A DNA stretch of 5,238 nt from assembly GCA_012032575.1 (NCBI GenBank), contig JAAUSP010000551.1:1-5238 (forward strand), read 5' to 3'. Every line of letters begins with the position of its first letter. Position 1 is the stretch's first letter. The notes beneath the pieces are model-generated. The model searched no databases, was not told the DNA's origin, and worked only from the letters and a program-made list of their open reading frames with translations. Made by a program: the position numbers and the translations under genes. This DNA comes from Anaerolineales bacterium. Lineage in GTDB: Bacteria > Chloroflexota > Anaerolineae > 4572-78 > J111. Below are positions 3,497 to 5,238 of this stretch, piece after piece.

Positions 3497-4585
3497 ATGA
3501 GCAGACTGATTGACGACGAAGAGTTTATTCGCCTTTACACCCAACCCGGCGATGGGTTTACCGACCAGGAATTGGCGGATCGCTTTGAGGTGGGCCGCGA
3601 TGCTATCTTTAAGCGCCGCAAGAAGCTGGAAGATGCCGGCTATCCTATCGAAGCGACCGAACGGGGCCGTTATAAAATCAACCGGGAAAAGCTGCTGTCT
3701 CATATCCGGGTAAGCCAGGGTGAGGCTCTGGTATTGTATCTGGCTACCCGCCGCTTGAGCCGCAGCACCCGCCTGGCCAAGCGTTATGTGCAAAACGCGC
3801 TGGAAAAACTGGCCCTGGCCCTTTATAAACCGATGACCGAACAACTGGTTAAGGCCGCCGCCGGTGTGCCGGAGCATCCCGAAGCCAAAAAGCGTGAGGC
3901 CATTTTAGAGGTCTTGCTGCGCGGCTGGACCGAGCAGCTTAAAGTCCATATCAGCTACCAGGGCTTAAAAGGCGAGAAGCCGATGAACCACACCATTAGC
4001 CCTTACCTGATTGAACCTTCGCCCTGGAGTGACAGCGTTTATGTGATTGCCAAGACCAATGTCTGGGATGGCGACCCGACCCCCTTTCAATTGGAGCGGA
4101 TGGAAAAGGCCAGCCTCAGCACCGAACCGTTTAAGATTGACCCCAAATTTGAGCAGGAAACGCTGTTTAAATACGCCTGGGGTATCTGGGCCAGCGACAA
4201 AGAGCCGGTGACGGTCAAACTCCGTTTTAGCGGGCGCGAAGCCATTCGCCGGGTGGGGGAAAGCGTCTGGCACCCGCAGCAGACGATAAGCGAGCCGGAT
4301 GAGCAGGGCCGGGTAACGTGGCAAGCCCCCATTGCCGAATGGCGCGAGATGCTGCCCTGGATTCGGGGCTGGGGCGCGAGTTGTGAAGTGCTGGGGCCGG
4401 AGGGATTGCACCAGGCGCTTAAACGGGAAGCCCGCCGGTTGGCGGAGTTATACGAGGTGATGGCGATGGGAAAGCAACGATGGTTGCGCATGTGCGCGAC
4501 AGAGATAAAAAAATTCAATCGCTTGAAGACCATCTTGTTGCGGTTTCAAAATATGCCGGTCAATTTGCCGGTAAAATCGGGTTGA
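3497..4585 (+). CDS. WYL-domain transcription regulator, probably CRISPR-associated
   Basis: Predicted cytosolic ligand-sensing transcription factor. An N-terminal helix-turn-helix (about residues 18-62, FTDQELADRFEVGRDAIFKR, then an RGRYKI wing) is followed by a helical linker (68-140). The WYL beta-barrel comes next (about 143-215), with the degenerate core WSDSVYVIAKT (177-187) and FQLERMEKASLS (197-208). The WCX dimerisation domain (about 235-320) contains VKLRFSGREAIRRV and WIRGWGASCEVLGPEGL, ending in REARRLAELYE. WYL proteins often head CRISPR-Cas loci and control or assist them; cas3 directly after it supports that here. After AELYE (about 316-320), where the family usually ends, some 40 residues follow that are mostly cas3 sequence read out of frame, and the gene overlaps cas3 by 106 nt. 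Dropping one G from the GG at 4456-4457 would place a TGA right after AELYE. The product call is firm; the true C-terminus and the regulatory target are not. Confidence 0.9.
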   Translation: MSRLIDDEEFIRLYTQPGDGFTDQELADRFEVGRDAIFKRRKKLEDAGYPIEATERGRYKINREKLLSHIRVSQGEALVLYLATRRLSRSTRLAKRYVQNALEKLALALYKPMTEQLVKAAAGVPEHPEAKKREAILEVLLRGWTEQLKVHISYQGLKGEKPMNHTISPYLIEPSPWSDSVYVIAKTNVWDGDPTPFQLERMEKASLSTEPFKIDPKFEQETLFKYAWGIWASDKEPVTVKLRFSGREAIRRVGESVWHPQQTISEPDEQGRVTWQAPIAEWREMLPWIRGWGASCEVLGPEGLHQALKREARRLAELYEVMAMGKQRWLRMCATEIKKFNRLKTILLRFQNMPVNLPVKSG

Positions 4586-5208
4586 AAGAGATCGGGGAAA
4601 TTCTTGGTTTGTTGCACGACGTTGGCAAAGCAAGTCAGGAGTTTCAGAATTACATTCTTTCCGGGACGGGGCTTATCCTGCAAAATTCGCCGGATTGGGT
4701 GGATGTCAAGGCAAACAAAGGGAAGATTGACCATTCCACGGCGGGCGCACAAATCATATATCAAAAGTTGAGCGAACGTGGGGATAAGGCCACAGCAACG
4801 GCGATGGCAATGGCATTATGTATTGCCTCGCATCACTCCGGGCTGATTGATTCGCTTAAGCCAAATGGAGAAAACAACTTTCAACGGCGCATTGAAAAAC
4901 AGGAAGAAGGTTCTCATGCTGATGAAGCCTGGGCAAATTTGGCAAACGTTGCAAAAAAATTTGGTAAACTATTGTCTAATGACATAGAAACCCAGTTTAT
5001 CGAGAAACTGAATAGCTTAAAATTGGAGCTTGAATCGCCTGACACAATAAATTTCAAACGTGGTTTGCTGGTACGCTATCTGCTCAGTTGTCTCATTGAT
5101 GCCGACCGGCTTGATACCGCTGATTTTGAGTTTCCTTCCAACGAACGCATCAGAAATTACGGTAACTACACGCCCTGGAAAACGCTCATTGAACGACTTG
5201 GATCATAA
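4480..5208 (+). CDS. cas3: CRISPR-associated Cas3, N-terminal HD nuclease domain (partial, frame-broken)
   Basis: Type I CRISPR interference nuclease-helicase, recruited by Cascade to degrade target DNA; here only the metal-dependent HD nuclease domain is seen. Residues matching the HD signature are His18 (EDHLV), His46-Asp47 with Lys50 (LLHDVGKA), His85 (KIDHSTAG), His118-His119 (ASHHSG) and Asp207/Asp209 (LIDADRLD). The N-terminus VAHVRDRDKKIQSLEDHL and KIDHSTAG look like type I-C (Cas3 of the Bacillus halodurans kind), a recalled resemblance. The ATG at 4480 has GGGAAAG just upstream, within the WYL reading frame, so translation may be coupled. The stop at 5206-5208 arises from a one-base shift at the GG 5200-5201; one base fewer gives LDHKIERVCKQAR running off the window. 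The helicase part should therefore follow outside. Its base composition is visibly more AT-rich than the WYL gene. Confidence 0.9.
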   Translation: MVAHVRDRDKKIQSLEDHLVAVSKYAGQFAGKIGLKEIGEILGLLHDVGKASQEFQNYILSGTGLILQNSPDWVDVKANKGKIDHSTAGAQIIYQKLSERGDKATATAMAMALCIASHHSGLIDSLKPNGENNFQRRIEKQEEGSHADEAWANLANVAKKFGKLLSNDIETQFIEKLNSLKLELESPDTINFKRGLLVRYLLSCLIDADRLDTADFEFPSNERIRNYGNYTPWKTLIERLGS

Positions 5209-5238
5209 AATCGAGCGAGTTTGCAAACAAGCCCGAAC
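5200..5238 (+). pseudogene. cas3: cas3 continuation in shifted frame at the window edge
   Basis: Skipping one G of 5200-5201 gives codons for D-H-K-I-E-R-V-C-K-Q-A-R up to 5236. This is an open, charged helical segment that follows naturally on KTLIERL, whereas the uncorrected frame stops at once. It most likely belongs to the linker between the HD and helicase domains of Cas3. Lying within 40 bases of the end, the break is probably a sequencing or assembly error. Confidence 0.7.

Noticed and set aside
3368..3877. 169-codon minus-strand frame
   Set aside because: It crosses the 92-bp MITE and lies antisense to the start of the WYL gene; no ribosome site or family likeness.
3965..4533. Two 148-codon minus-strand frames
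   Set aside because: Antisense shadows of the GC-rich WYL gene; no recognisable protein.

Overview
The window reads as a fragment of a bacterial chromosome, most likely a filamentous or environmental member of the Chloroflexota (Anaerolineae-like). This rests on the style of the GroEL/GroES proteins and on the many short repeat families: heptamer and octamer tandem arrays, AGACCTGACAGGT hairpins, TGTCATTTCGAC-type repeats and the GTAGGGGCGA-type hairpin. The assignment is inference; no rRNA or other taxonomic marker is present. Both ends behave like contig ends. groEL is cut at the left, cas3 is cut at the right, and each carries single-base frame breaks close to the edge.

Layout. On the minus strand, positions 1418 to 1 hold the chaperonin operon groES-groEL. 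Its 233-bp spacer is almost filled by two tandem arrays, a heptamer and an octamer, whose sequences are partly complementary. A 505-bp divergent intergenic region (1419-1923) follows, with several small repeats and a palindrome. All remaining genes are on the plus strand. They are a 170-codon orphan gene of unknown function with a phage-like N-terminus (1924-2436), a 70-codon helix-turn-helix protein (3008-3220), a WYL-domain transcription regulator (3497-4585), and the HD-nuclease part of a type I CRISPR-associated Cas3 (4480 onward, running out of the window).

The intergenic regions are unusually rich. Two miniature inverted-repeat elements can be delimited to the base from terminal inverted repeats and target-site duplications. 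One is 142 bp (2475-2616), inserted between the 170-codon gene and its probable terminator. The other is 92 bp (3383-3474), with perfect 14-bp ends and a perfect 8-bp duplication, and it lies exactly against the ribosome binding site of the WYL gene. Upstream of that element is a dyad (GGCAACAT/ATGTTGCC) overlapping an extended -10 promoter. One octamer of this dyad recurs upstream of the small HTH gene.

How it may work together (inference). The HTH protein and the WYL protein are probably regulators placed at the head of a type I CRISPR-Cas operon (perhaps I-C) whose effector genes lie beyond the right edge. The cas3 start lies inside the 3' end of the WYL gene, so the two are probably co-transcribed. 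The mobile hairpin in the WYL leader could alter expression of the whole locus. No CRISPR array, tRNA or rRNA is visible.
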